A stretch of DNA of 64,000 bases. It comes from Pontivivens marinum (lineage in GTDB: Bacteria; Pseudomonadota; Alphaproteobacteria; Rhodobacterales; Rhodobacteraceae). Under the pieces are notes generated by a model. The model was not told where the DNA came from, did not search any database, and saw nothing but the letters and a program-made list of their open reading frames with translations. This document shows positions 56,151 through 64,000 of the stretch, piece by piece (the first letter of the stretch is position 1; each line of letters opens with the position of its first letter). The stretch spans positions 215,269-279,268 of the forward strand of contig NZ_OCTN01000005.1 in assembly GCF_900231835.1 (NCBI RefSeq), in the 5' to 3' direction. Made by a program: the position numbers and the translations under genes.

Positions 56151-56938
56151 GGTTAGCGGCTCTTTTAGCTTTGGTGATAGCGCCCTCGATGGCGCTGTCA
56201 CAGCCATGCGTGACATCCTCCTTTGACGTACCGCTGCCCGGTGCAACCGGCATGCGTAGCTACGTTATGGATGTCCAATCAGCCCAGTTCCCGGGCCTAT
56301 GGCAGGAGGGCATCGTTGCCGGCTATGCCTACCACATCTACGCTAATGGCGACGCCATATTGCAATCCAGCGCCTCAATGCCTGAATGGGTCATCACACT
56401 GAAATGCGATGCCTCTGCTCAGGAATGCACGACTGAAACGCTAGGCACACCACCTGACCGCGCGGATGAAGTTGCAGTTGCACTGGGGCAGTGCTTTTGG
56501 CGCAGCGATCTGACCGAGCGTGAATTTGGTCAGCAGCCCCCTCCGGAAGCCCGCATCTTGGCGCTCGAAATGACTGCTCCAACGACACCGAGCCTACCTA
56601 TTGTTGAAATACCAAGGGCTGACATCACACAAATACCACGCTTGAACCACGTCACGCTGGAACTGCCCGCTCCACAGCAGCCGGATGCGCTGTCACCCGA
56701 TTTCCGCAGTGTTGTAGTACTACATCCGATCTGCGCGACTGTGAGCTCTCCATCCGAGAGCGCGGGGTTGCTTCTACAGCAGCTATTAGTTGCCGCGGGC
56801 GCGAATCCGGGACCAGTTGATGGCATCATCGGACCACGAACCCGGAATGCATTGGCAAGTGCCCTGCCCGACTGGGATCAGACGCAACCAATCGAGCAGG
56901 CCGTAGGTAACCTAAGAGACAAAATCTGCCTCTACTGA
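56147..56938 (+). CDS. Exported protein with C-terminal peptidoglycan-binding-like domain
   Basis: This 263-aa protein starts at TTG 56147, which overlaps the previous stop as TTGA. That start gives a perfect signal peptide, MRLAALLALVIAPSMALS, whereas longer in-frame starts do not. The middle region has several cysteines (LKCDASAQEC, GQCFW, HPIC) but no known fold. The last ~60 residues form a PG_binding_1-like domain (AAGANPGPVDGIIGPRTRNAL). It is the last gene of the exopolysaccharide operon and may anchor the synthase or the polymer to the cell wall. Confidence 0.78.
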   Translation: MRLAALLALVIAPSMALSQPCVTSSFDVPLPGATGMRSYVMDVQSAQFPGLWQEGIVAGYAYHIYANGDAILQSSASMPEWVITLKCDASAQECTTETLGTPPDRADEVAVALGQCFWRSDLTEREFGQQPPPEARILALEMTAPTTPSLPIVEIPRADITQIPRLNHVTLELPAPQQPDALSPDFRSVVVLHPICATVSSPSESAGLLLQQLLVAAGANPGPVDGIIGPRTRNALASALPDWDQTQPIEQAVGNLRDKICLY

Positions 56939-57043
56939 GGGATTAGCGTCTCCTATATGGAGGGGGGCCTTTACGCCGATCTATCGCAGAGCAAGCGGCG
57001 CTAAAGTCCCTACATCCTTTAGCTTACAGTGATCTCCACGCAC

Positions 57044-58387
57044 TTATTCCAAGGCCGCCGCTCCTGCTCCCGTTGCAATTTTCAGGGTTGCCCAAGCTTG
57101 GGCTGCGTCATTAATCGCCGAGGCTGCTGAGATGCGCGCGGTAGCGGCATTCCTGTCGGTGTCCAACAAGTCCAAAAGTGTGGTCGCGCCGTTGCGGTAG
57201 TTTTCCTGCGCTAGGCTCAACGCTTGCGCATAATCCCTCGCCGCTGTTTGCAGTAAAGATGCCCGTTGGCGATAACGGGACAGGTTGGATTGTGCGACCT
57301 GCACGTCCTCAACCGCGCTGAGGATTTCCGCGCGCCATGTCAGCTCGAACTGCTTTGCAACGGAGATTTGCGCGTCGCGATTTGCCCGCAGTAAGCTCTG
57401 GTTAAACACAGGAACTGATAATTGTGGGCCAAAGGACCAGCTGTCATTGCTGTCGCTGCGCCCGATGGACCCCGACAAGGATAGCGACGGATACAGCGCG
57501 GCCTCTGCAACGCCTACGTCGGCCAGTGAACCGGCCAGATCGGCCTCGGCACTGCGGACATCCGGGCGGTTGCGCAGCAGATCGGCAGGTATGCCGGTTT
57601 GCGCAGTATCTAGTATGCGAAGCTGCGCGGCACCCTTTTGCATCTGCTCCATGATCGGGCCGGCCGGTTCGTTTAACAAGGTGGCGATGGCGTAGACATT
57701 TGCGTCAAACAGCGCGGCGTAGCGCGGCAAATCGGCCCGCGCTGTGGATAGCAAGGCCTGTGCCTCGGCGATCTCGTATTGCGTTGCCCCGCCTGCATCG
57801 AACTGGCTTCGGGTGATGTTCACGGTTTCTTGGCGAGCCCGAACCGTGTCGCGTGTTAGGGCTAATACCTCTTGGTAATAGCGGGCATCCGAATAGGCCG
57901 CGATTATTTCTGCCAGCCACGCCAAGCGCGTTGTTTCAGCCTGTGCGCGGGTGCTTGCCAAGGAGGCAACCGCCCCTTCCTGTTCGCGCTGTACGCTGCC
58001 GAACAGATCCAGCACAAGCGATGCGCCCAAGCTTCCCGACGCAGTGGTCGCCGTTGCAACCCCCTCCCCGCCCGAGCGCGAGACGGAGGCAGACAAGGAC
58101 CCGTCCATTGCCCCCGCCACACCTGTAGCCCTCAATTCGGCCTGCGCCTGACGGATCGCTTCGGTTGCGAGCATCACATCAAGGTTCTGCGCCAAACCGC
58201 GTGTAACCAGTTCTGTGAGGATCGCGTCATCATAGGTCAGCCACCACTGTTCTGTCGCTACAGCGCCAATGCTATCCGCCGTACCGCCCACAAAGCGGGT
58301 CTGCAACGGGACCTCGGGGCGGTGATATTCGGGGCCAACCGTGCAACCCGCGACCAACAAGCCGGCAATAAGGACGTAAGATTTCAT
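57044..58387 (-). CDS. RND efflux outer-membrane factor, NodT/OprM family lipoprotein
   Basis: This 447-aa outer-membrane channel subunit starts with a lipoprotein signal (MKSYVLIAGLLVAGC, lipobox LVAGC) followed by VGPEYHRPEVPLQTRF, the usual OprM/NodT opening. The two repeated helical-barrel halves are visible (ATEAIRQAQAELRATGVAG... and LAQENYRNGATTLLDLLDTDRNA). ATG 58387 overlaps the pump stop by ATGA. It is the last gene of the three-gene efflux operon, the TolC-like exit duct. Confidence 0.92.
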   Translation of the reverse strand: MKSYVLIAGLLVAGCTVGPEYHRPEVPLQTRFVGGTADSIGAVATEQWWLTYDDAILTELVTRGLAQNLDVMLATEAIRQAQAELRATGVAGAMDGSLSASVSRSGGEGVATATTASGSLGASLVLDLFGSVQREQEGAVASLASTRAQAETTRLAWLAEIIAAYSDARYYQEVLALTRDTVRARQETVNITRSQFDAGGATQYEIAEAQALLSTARADLPRYAALFDANVYAIATLLNEPAGPIMEQMQKGAAQLRILDTAQTGIPADLLRNRPDVRSAEADLAGSLADVGVAEAALYPSLSLSGSIGRSDSNDSWSFGPQLSVPVFNQSLLRANRDAQISVAKQFELTWRAEILSAVEDVQVAQSNLSRYRQRASLLQTAARDYAQALSLAQENYRNGATTLLDLLDTDRNAATARISAASAINDAAQAWATLKIATGAGAAALE

Positions 58388-61300
58388 TGTTCTTTCTCCA
58401 TGCGGGGACGGAATATCGCTGTTGTTTTAATAACGGCCACATAAAAAACGGGGATCATGACGATACCGATCACTGCGGAAAACACGATGCCACCAAGCAT
58501 GCCCGTTCCGATCGATTTCTGGGCGTTCGCACCAGCGCCAGAGGCCAGAACGAGCGGAGTAATTCCGAACCCGAAGGCCAGTGACGTCATCAGGATCGGA
58601 CGCAAACGCTGGCGTGACGCGGACACGGCTGCCTCGACCAGCGCCATACCTTGGGAACGTAGATGTTCGGCAAATTCGACAATCAAAATGGCGTTTCGCG
58701 CGGCCAGCCCAATGGTCGTCAGCAATCCAACCTTAAAATACACATCATTTGATTGGCCAAAATACCACGTCGCAGCCAACGCACCCAAGATGCCCACAGG
58801 CACCGAGAGCATTACAGCAAAGGGCACGCTCCAACTTTCGTACAATGCTGCAAGGCAGAGAAACACCACCAAGGCGGAAAGCGCATAGAGCGTTACCTCC
58901 TGATTACCGGATAACCGCTCCTGATAGCTTAGCCCTGTCCATGCCGGCGCAAATGTTCCGTCCAAACCGGCGGTCAGCTCCTCCATCACGATCATGGCGT
59001 CGCCTGAGCTAAGCCCTGCGGCTGCCTCGCCGGAGATTTCCAACGCGCGCGTCCCGCCATATCGTGCAAGTTGCGGCGTCAAGGACACCCATTCCTGAGT
59101 GACAAAGGCTGACAGCGGCACCATTTCCGAGCTGTCATTGCGGACATACCATTGATTTATATCTTCGGGTTGCATCCGCCATTCGGCATCGCCCTGCACG
59201 ATCACGCCACGCAGGTCATTGCCAAGCGGAAAATCATTTACCGTCGAGCCGGAGAACACTGTGGACAGCATCGAATTCACGTCAGACAGCGACACACCCA
59301 ACGCCTCGGCCTTCTGCTGATCAATCTGCAATCGCAACGCCGGCTCGGTCGCCGCATCATTACCACGCAAATTGGCGACACGCCCGTCCTGCGTCGCCAG
59401 CGCGACCAGTTGATCGGCAGCCGCACTCAACCCCTCTTGGCCGACGCCGGATTGATCGACCAGATACATTGTGAAGCCAGATGACGTGCCCAAGCCGGGA
59501 ATGGCGGGCGGCAGCAATGCAAATACGGTGCCCAAACGGGATTGAGAAAACGCACCATTTAACCGGTTCATCAGGTCCGATGCGCTGTCACCGGGGCGCT
59601 CCTCGTAGTCCTTGAGCTTAATGAACATCATAGCGTAATTTTGGCCCGTGCCGCCAAAGCTGAATCCCACATTGGCGAATACGCTGGTGATTGCCTCGGA
59701 TTCATGGGTCAGCAGATGATCCTCAATGGTAGAAACCATCTGCTCGGTTTGCCGCACGGTGGACCCTTGCGGCAGTTCGACAATCGCCATCAGCACGCCT
59801 TGGTCCTCGGTTGGCAGGAATGATGACGGCAACCGGTCATAGAGCGAATATGCCCCCAGCCCGACAAGGCCCAGCACAATCATCATGCGGAACGGGCGCA
59901 GTGCTAGGCGATTGATCGCGCTGCCATATCCGTGTGTCAAACCATCCAGCCGCGCATTGAACCAGCGAAACGGTGCGATGGGTTGCTTACCATGATCCGC
60001 TTTCAGCAATTGCGCGCACATTGCGGGCGTCAGAATCAGCGCAACAAACAGAGACAGAACCATTGCCGAAATGATCGTGACCGAGAACTGTTTATAGATA
60101 ACCCCGGTCGAGCCGGACATGAACGCCATCGGCAAGAACACCGCCGACAGAACCGTAACGATGCCGACCAGGGCGGTCGAAATCTCTCCCATGCTTTTCT
60201 CTGTGGCCGCGATAGGATCGAGGCCTTCGTCCTTCATCACGCGCTCGACGTTCTCGACGACAACGATGGCATCATCCACCAGCAAACCGATGGCGAGCAC
60301 CAAGGCAAACATCGATAAGGTGTTGATCGACATGCCAAAGGCCGCCAGCACGCCAAATGTGCCTAGCAAAACGACCGGAACCGCAATTGTCGGGATGATT
60401 GTCGCTCGCCAGCTTTGCAGGAATAACAGGATGATCAGGAAGACCAGAACCACCGCCTCGATCAGCGTGTGATAGACTTGCTCAATGGACTCTTCGACAA
60501 AGGGGGATGTGTCATATGGATATTCAACGGTTACGCCTACGGGGAACGCGGATTCAAGCCCATCAATAACCTCGCGCACGGCCTCTGCCGTATCGACGGC
60601 ATTCGATCCTGTTGCCAGATTGACCCCGAAACCCGCAGCGGGATGACCGTTATACCGGCTGGAACTGCCGTAATCTTCCTCGGCCAATTCCACCGTCGCA
60701 ACATCCGCGAGGTATACCGCTGAGCCATCCGAGTTCGTTTTGAGCAGGATGTTTTCAAAGTCTTCGATAGAGGTCAGCTGTGATTGCGCCGATAGGGACA
60801 CCGTATATTGCTGCCCTTGCACGGTAGGCTGGGCGCCTAAACTGCCGACAGTGACGTTTGTGTTCTGCTCCGACACAGCCGTTGTGACATCAGCCGCTGT
60901 CAGTTGGTATTCATACAGGCGCGTGGGGTTCAGCCAGATCCGCATGGCATATTCCGTGCCGAACACACTGACCGATCCGACCCCATCCGTGCGTTGCACC
61001 GCGTCCAGAATGGTGCTGCTAAGAATATCGCCAAGCTCCAATGACGTATAATTGCCATCCTCGCTGACCAGCGCACCTACCATCAGGATGGAGGAGGTGG
61101 ACCGTGTCACAGATACACCCGCGCTGGTCACGCTGTCGGGCAATTGCGACTCCACCAGTTGCAGCTTGTTCTGCACCTGTACCTGCGCCATGTCGGGATC
61201 AACCGAGTCGTCGAATGTCAGCGACACGCTGGCTGATCCCTCGCTGGAGGAAGATGTCATATATGACAAGCCGTCCAGCCCAGTCAGCCCGTTCTCGATG

Positions 61301-61491
61301 ACAGTTGTCACCGAGTTCTCGACCGTCTCGGCTGAGGCACCGGAATATGACGCGCTGATCCGCACGGTGGTGGGGGCAATGTCAGGATATTGCGAGATCG
61401 ACAGGCTGGTCATGCTGTAAGCGCCAACCAACATGACAGCGATGGCCAGAACCCACGCGAAAACGGGGCGATGAATGAAGAAATGTGCCAT
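58384..61491 (-). CDS. RND multidrug efflux pump, AcrB/MexB (HAE1) family
   Basis: This 1035-aa inner-membrane proton-antiport pump has the expected duplicated layout of twelve helices with two large periplasmic loops. MAHFFIHRPVFAWVLAIAVML opens the protein. The proton-relay Asp pair is in LAIGLLVDDAIVVVENVERVM near residue 405, and a Lys in the second half lies in the transmembrane core near residue 940. Length and motifs are normal. Its start codon abuts the stop of the fusion-protein gene (shared base 61491), and its stop overlaps the outer-membrane factor, so the three are co-translated. It likely exports amphiphilic drugs or bile-salt-like compounds. Confidence 0.95.
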   Translation of the reverse strand: MAHFFIHRPVFAWVLAIAVMLVGAYSMTSLSISQYPDIAPTTVRISASYSGASAETVENSVTTVIENGLTGLDGLSYMTSSSSEGSASVSLTFDDSVDPDMAQVQVQNKLQLVESQLPDSVTSAGVSVTRSTSSILMVGALVSEDGNYTSLELGDILSSTILDAVQRTDGVGSVSVFGTEYAMRIWLNPTRLYEYQLTAADVTTAVSEQNTNVTVGSLGAQPTVQGQQYTVSLSAQSQLTSIEDFENILLKTNSDGSAVYLADVATVELAEEDYGSSSRYNGHPAAGFGVNLATGSNAVDTAEAVREVIDGLESAFPVGVTVEYPYDTSPFVEESIEQVYHTLIEAVVLVFLIILLFLQSWRATIIPTIAVPVVLLGTFGVLAAFGMSINTLSMFALVLAIGLLVDDAIVVVENVERVMKDEGLDPIAATEKSMGEISTALVGIVTVLSAVFLPMAFMSGSTGVIYKQFSVTIISAMVLSLFVALILTPAMCAQLLKADHGKQPIAPFRWFNARLDGLTHGYGSAINRLALRPFRMMIVLGLVGLGAYSLYDRLPSSFLPTEDQGVLMAIVELPQGSTVRQTEQMVSTIEDHLLTHESEAITSVFANVGFSFGGTGQNYAMMFIKLKDYEERPGDSASDLMNRLNGAFSQSRLGTVFALLPPAIPGLGTSSGFTMYLVDQSGVGQEGLSAAADQLVALATQDGRVANLRGNDAATEPALRLQIDQQKAEALGVSLSDVNSMLSTVFSGSTVNDFPLGNDLRGVIVQGDAEWRMQPEDINQWYVRNDSSEMVPLSAFVTQEWVSLTPQLARYGGTRALEISGEAAAGLSSGDAMIVMEELTAGLDGTFAPAWTGLSYQERLSGNQEVTLYALSALVVFLCLAALYESWSVPFAVMLSVPVGILGALAATWYFGQSNDVYFKVGLLTTIGLAARNAILIVEFAEHLRSQGMALVEAAVSASRQRLRPILMTSLAFGFGITPLVLASGAGANAQKSIGTGMLGGIVFSAVIGIVMIPVFYVAVIKTTAIFRPRMEKEQ

Positions 61492-62684
61492 TATTCGGTC
61501 TCTTCACCGTCTGTCGAGGGGGCAGCGGCGGCGTCTGTATCAGCCAGATCACGCACCAGCCCATCCTCATCAATCATCGCCGCGACCGGAAGGACATCCT
61601 GTCCTGCCTGCAACGACGATAGCCCGTCCACAATGATCCGGTCGCCCTCGCTCAACCCCTCACGAACAATCCATGAATTTTGATAACTTCCGTCATCGCT
61701 CAAGGTGACTTGCTCGGCGGTGCCATCTTCACCGACGATGAACACCGTCAGATCGCCGGAATTTCCGCGGGTGGCGGCGCGTTGCGGCACAAGGAATGCC
61801 TGCACGGATCCTACAGTGATCTCACCACGCACAAAGGAACCCGGGATCACGACATGATGTTCGTTTTCAAACTGGAACCGCACGGTCACACTACCCGTTG
61901 TGGTCGATACGCTGTTGCCAGGTGTCACCATTTGCCCCACACCGCGAAATACATCACCGTTTTCAAGAAATAGCGTCGCCTGCATGTTATCGGCCTGCTG
62001 CAATGAGCCGTCGTCAATGCCCCGCCGGACAGACAGAATGCGGGAGCTTGCCTCGACCATATCCACGTAAATCGGGTCCGCTCGCACGATGGTCGTCAAC
62101 TCGTCGCTTTGTCCCGATGTCACCAGATCACCGACCGACACGTCTGACACATCAGCCCGCCCGATAATCGGGCTTGTGATCGTTGTCCATGACAGCTCGA
62201 CTTGGGCGTATTCAACAGCGGCTTCGTTCGCGTCGAGGGTAGCCTGCGCCTCTAAAAGGCTTGCACGCGCGGTTTCGACTTCTGCCTCGGTATAGCCGCG
62301 TCCCGCCAATTGTTCGGCACGGTCAGCTGCCGATTGCGCGACCTGAAGGTTGGCCTGTGCAATGGCGACATCTGCTAGCGCGGAGGCCTCTTGTGCTAGA
62401 TAGGCAGATTTGTCGATCTGAAACAGGGGATCGCCCACTTCAAGTTGTTGACCGGGGGTGTAAAGGATCTCTTCGATGACGCCGCTCACACGCGGGCGGA
62501 CCTCAACCTCCTGAAACGCAACGGCGCGGCCCGGTAGAGTTGCAACCTGCGGCACAGCTTGCAAAGTGGCCTCGATCACCCCTACCTCAACCGGTCCTGA
62601 GCCCATTGGCTGTGCGTTTGATGGTGTGTACATGGTCGCCACCACGCAAAATACGCTGGTAAAAAGCCGGATGCGGGAGGTCAT
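61491..62684 (-). CDS. RND efflux periplasmic adaptor, AcrA/MexA family
   Basis: This 397-aa membrane-fusion protein has a signal peptide (MTSRIRLFTSVFCVVATMYTPSNAQ). The lipoyl half-motifs are EVRPRVSGVIEEILYTPGQQLEVGDPLFQID and VELSWTTITSPIIGRADVSDVSVGDLV, separated by a coiled-coil hairpin (~95-155). No lipobox is present, so it may be anchored by an uncleaved signal or be free in the periplasm. ATG 62684 is preferred over longer in-frame starts because it gives the signal peptide. It is the first gene of the pump operon, divergent from a TetR gene. Confidence 0.9.
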   Translation of the reverse strand: MTSRIRLFTSVFCVVATMYTPSNAQPMGSGPVEVGVIEATLQAVPQVATLPGRAVAFQEVEVRPRVSGVIEEILYTPGQQLEVGDPLFQIDKSAYLAQEASALADVAIAQANLQVAQSAADRAEQLAGRGYTEAEVETARASLLEAQATLDANEAAVEYAQVELSWTTITSPIIGRADVSDVSVGDLVTSGQSDELTTIVRADPIYVDMVEASSRILSVRRGIDDGSLQQADNMQATLFLENGDVFRGVGQMVTPGNSVSTTTGSVTVRFQFENEHHVVIPGSFVRGEITVGSVQAFLVPQRAATRGNSGDLTVFIVGEDGTAEQVTLSDDGSYQNSWIVREGLSEGDRIIVDGLSSLQAGQDVLPVAAMIDEDGLVRDLADTDAAAAPSTDGEETE

Positions 62685-62723
62685 CGCTGTTACATTCCTA
62701 TCTGAAACCTTTACAATAATTCC

Positions 62724-62746
62724 CAGTATGCAAATGCTGCATAGTG
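62724..62746. promoter_or_regulatory. Palindromic TetR-type operator between the efflux operon and its regulator
   Basis: TATGCA-AATGC-TGCATA (62727-62743) is a perfect 6-5-6 inverted repeat, extended by two further matching pairs around one mismatch. It lies 16 bases before the tetR-like start and 43 bases from the efflux start, so it is well placed to repress both. Confidence 0.65.
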
Positions 62747-62761
62747 CGCAAGGAAATCCCC

Positions 62762-63349
62762 ATGACACTTTCGTTACGAGAAAAGCGCCGACTGGAAACT
62801 GCCCGTGATATCCACAAGGTCACTTTGAACCTCGCAGAGGCTCATGGGCTCGATGAAATCACTACAGAGGAAATCGCCGCAGCGGCGAGCATCAGCACGC
62901 GCACGTTCTTTAATTACTATGCAAACAAGGAAGCCGCTGCTATCGGCACGCCGCCAGGTTTTCGTGCGGAGGACAAGAGGGCGTTGTGTACGGGGACCAC
63001 GCCAATTTCACAGGACCTGAAAACATTTCTAGACACACACATTGCCCGACTGGCAGAAAATGAGACCATCCTACGTAAAGTACGCAAAATCGCCCACGAA
63101 AACGCCAAGGCTCGCGCCGTACTAGATAGCATCCTCGCGTCGGAATGTGAGGAACTGGCAACCTGCCTGCGCTCACGCCTTGTCGACCCACATGTCGCAA
63201 CCGCACTGGCCAATTTCGGCGTTACCGCAACGGCGCAGAGCATACGCCTTTGGGAACGCTCGGACGATCTAAGCCTTCCAGAAGCTTTCAACCGTATCTG
63301 GAACAGCCAAATAGCAGCCGCGCAGTTACTAACGGTTTCGACAAGCTGA
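62762..63349 (+). CDS. TetR/AcrR family transcriptional regulator
   Basis: This 195-aa regulator has an N-terminal helix-turn-helix (TEEIAAAASISTRTFFNYYANKEAA, residues ~40-64) and a helical C-terminal ligand domain. The start ATG 62762 follows AAGGAAATCCCC; longer in-frame starts are not needed. It is divergent from the RND efflux operon across 77 bases that hold a palindrome, the standard layout of a local drug-responsive repressor. The C-terminal part has no subfamily marker I recognise, so the inducer is unknown. Confidence 0.92.
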   Translation: MTLSLREKRRLETARDIHKVTLNLAEAHGLDEITTEEIAAAASISTRTFFNYYANKEAAAIGTPPGFRAEDKRALCTGTTPISQDLKTFLDTHIARLAENETILRKVRKIAHENAKARAVLDSILASECEELATCLRSRLVDPHVATALANFGVTATAQSIRLWERSDDLSLPEAFNRIWNSQIAAAQLLTVSTS

Positions 63350-63818
63350 TCGCAATCGACTGAAACTCAGCTTACGGAAAGCTGCATCGCCGCGTCCTGA
63401 ACGTCGGTCCACGTCCGTTCTGGGCCGTTAGTGCGTTGTAGTATGCACCAGCGCACAATGCACTGCGCACCACTTCCAAAGAACCGAGAAGCTTGGTCTC
63501 TACGTCTGTGTGGGGTGAGGTTTGACGCAGTGCGCACAGCCTGAAGATGCAGAGCCGCGCTGCCTTAGCATATGACAGCCTCTCTTCGCATTTTTGGTGC
63601 AAAGCGAAGCACTTGTATTGAGCGGATAAGTTAGCGAGCTGTGCTAACGCGCCTTTTGTAGCTCACTTATACATCACGCGATTTTATTTGCGTGCGGCCT
63701 ATCCGCCACAGCGAATGTCTGGACTCAGCTGCTTCCAAAGTGCTTCCACGGGTGGAATCCCAACGCAGAAAGCCACCCTGAGGTGGCTGCTAAAGTATTG
63801 TAATGTCTGATATATTTT
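63350..63818. other. Region downstream of the rRNA operon with no gene seen
   Basis: About 470 bases between the TetR gene and the tRNA. A 76-codon minus-strand frame at 63372-63602 has no ribosome site and no recognisable motif, so I do not call it. The only clear element is the hairpin at 63771-63788. Confidence 0.55.
63767..63788 (-). terminator. Terminator of the rRNA/tRNA transcript
   Basis: Read on the minus strand, AGCCACC (63788-63782) pairs with GGTGGCT (63777-63771) around a 4-base loop, followed by TTCT. It is about 30 bases beyond the tRNA 3' end. The T-run is short. Confidence 0.65.
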
Positions 63819-63895
<77 letters not shown>

Positions 63896-63940
63896 TCAAA
63901 GGTGTATCATCATTGTTTAGAGAGAATTGAGATATTGACA

Positions 63941-64000
63941 GGTTTGGCGGTGACCTACTCTCCCACGACTTAAGTCGCAGTACCATCGGCGCGGCGGCGC
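63941..64000 (-). rRNA. rrf: 5S ribosomal RNA, 3' half, cut by the window edge
   Basis: On the minus strand the bases read GCGCCGATGGTACTGCGACT and then GTGGGAGAGTAGGTCACCGCC, the conserved 3' half of bacterial 5S rRNA. The 5' half, and presumably 23S and 16S, lie beyond the right edge. The exact 3' end is estimated. Confidence 0.93.

Noticed and set aside
57044..58387. The outer-membrane factor as the exit duct for a type I RTX exporter
   Set aside because: It overlaps and is co-oriented with RND pump genes, and no HlyB/HlyD-type genes are present; its lipobox and NodT/OprM pattern fit RND efflux.
63372..63602. 76-codon minus-strand frame after the TetR gene
   Set aside because: No ribosome site, no motif, and it lies in the spacer beyond an rRNA operon.

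Overview
The window looks like a chromosomal segment of a marine Rhodobacterales (Roseobacter-type) alphaproteobacterium. Reasons: the run ubiB-ubiE / mutM - enoyl-CoA hydratase - rpsT - (rhodanese) - dnaA; TRAP transporters; a fused hydantoinase/5-oxoprolinase; Hint-domain proteins with RTX calcium-binding repeats; an Irr-type iron box; and hemP/imelysin iron genes. Coding density is high, most starts have a GGAG/AGGA-type ribosome site, and many genes overlap by ATGA. I see no insertion sequence, prophage, integron or CRISPR array.

Layout. 0-5.4 kb: ubiquinone biosynthesis (ubiB partial, ubiE), DNA repair (mutM), enoyl-CoA hydratase, ribosomal protein S20, a rhodanese and dnaA. 5.4-13 kb: a 1199-aa 5-oxoprolinase/hydantoinase divergent from a TRAP transporter (DctP, DctQ, DctM) and a BASS-like carrier, probably uptake and ring-opening of one cyclic amide. 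13-20.1 kb: a Hint/RTX protein, an orphan AceE-like 2-oxoacid dehydrogenase with a divergent Lrp regulator, a cupin, a GFA-family protein and a DeoR repressor. 20.1-27.8 kb: a PqiABC/MCE lipid-transport operon with an unusually long PqiB, hslU, hslV and a rhomboid protease. 28-37.1 kb: a PaaX-type regulator, then an iron region with hemP, two imelysins, a di-heme cytochrome, a DUF1513 protein, dps and several small helical proteins of unknown function. 37.2-40.4 kb: divergent oxyR and katG.

40.5-57 kb is the most interesting part. It begins with a second Hint/RTX protein and a 1002-aa acidic RTX protein. Next comes an H-NOX nitric-oxide/heme sensor with a soluble hybrid histidine kinase (DHp-CA-REC-Hpt). 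Divergent from these is an apparent eight-gene operon: REC-PP2C phosphatase, STAS anti-sigma antagonist, RsbW-like HATPase, DUF3131 periplasmic protein, acyltransferase 3, cellulose-synthase-like glycosyltransferase, a second DUF3131 protein and a peptidoglycan-binding-domain protein. The gene order suggests a chain: NO/heme sensing, four-step phosphorelay, partner switch, then synthesis and modification of an exopolysaccharide. No sigma factor, GGDEF/EAL or PilZ domain is visible here, so the output of the partner switch is open.

57-63.4 kb: an RND efflux operon (membrane fusion protein, HAE1-type pump, outer-membrane factor) divergent from a TetR regulator with a good palindromic operator between them. 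The window ends in the tail of an rRNA operon on the minus strand: initiator tRNA-Met and the 3' half of a 5S rRNA gene.

All family assignments come from reading motifs by eye. No database search was run.
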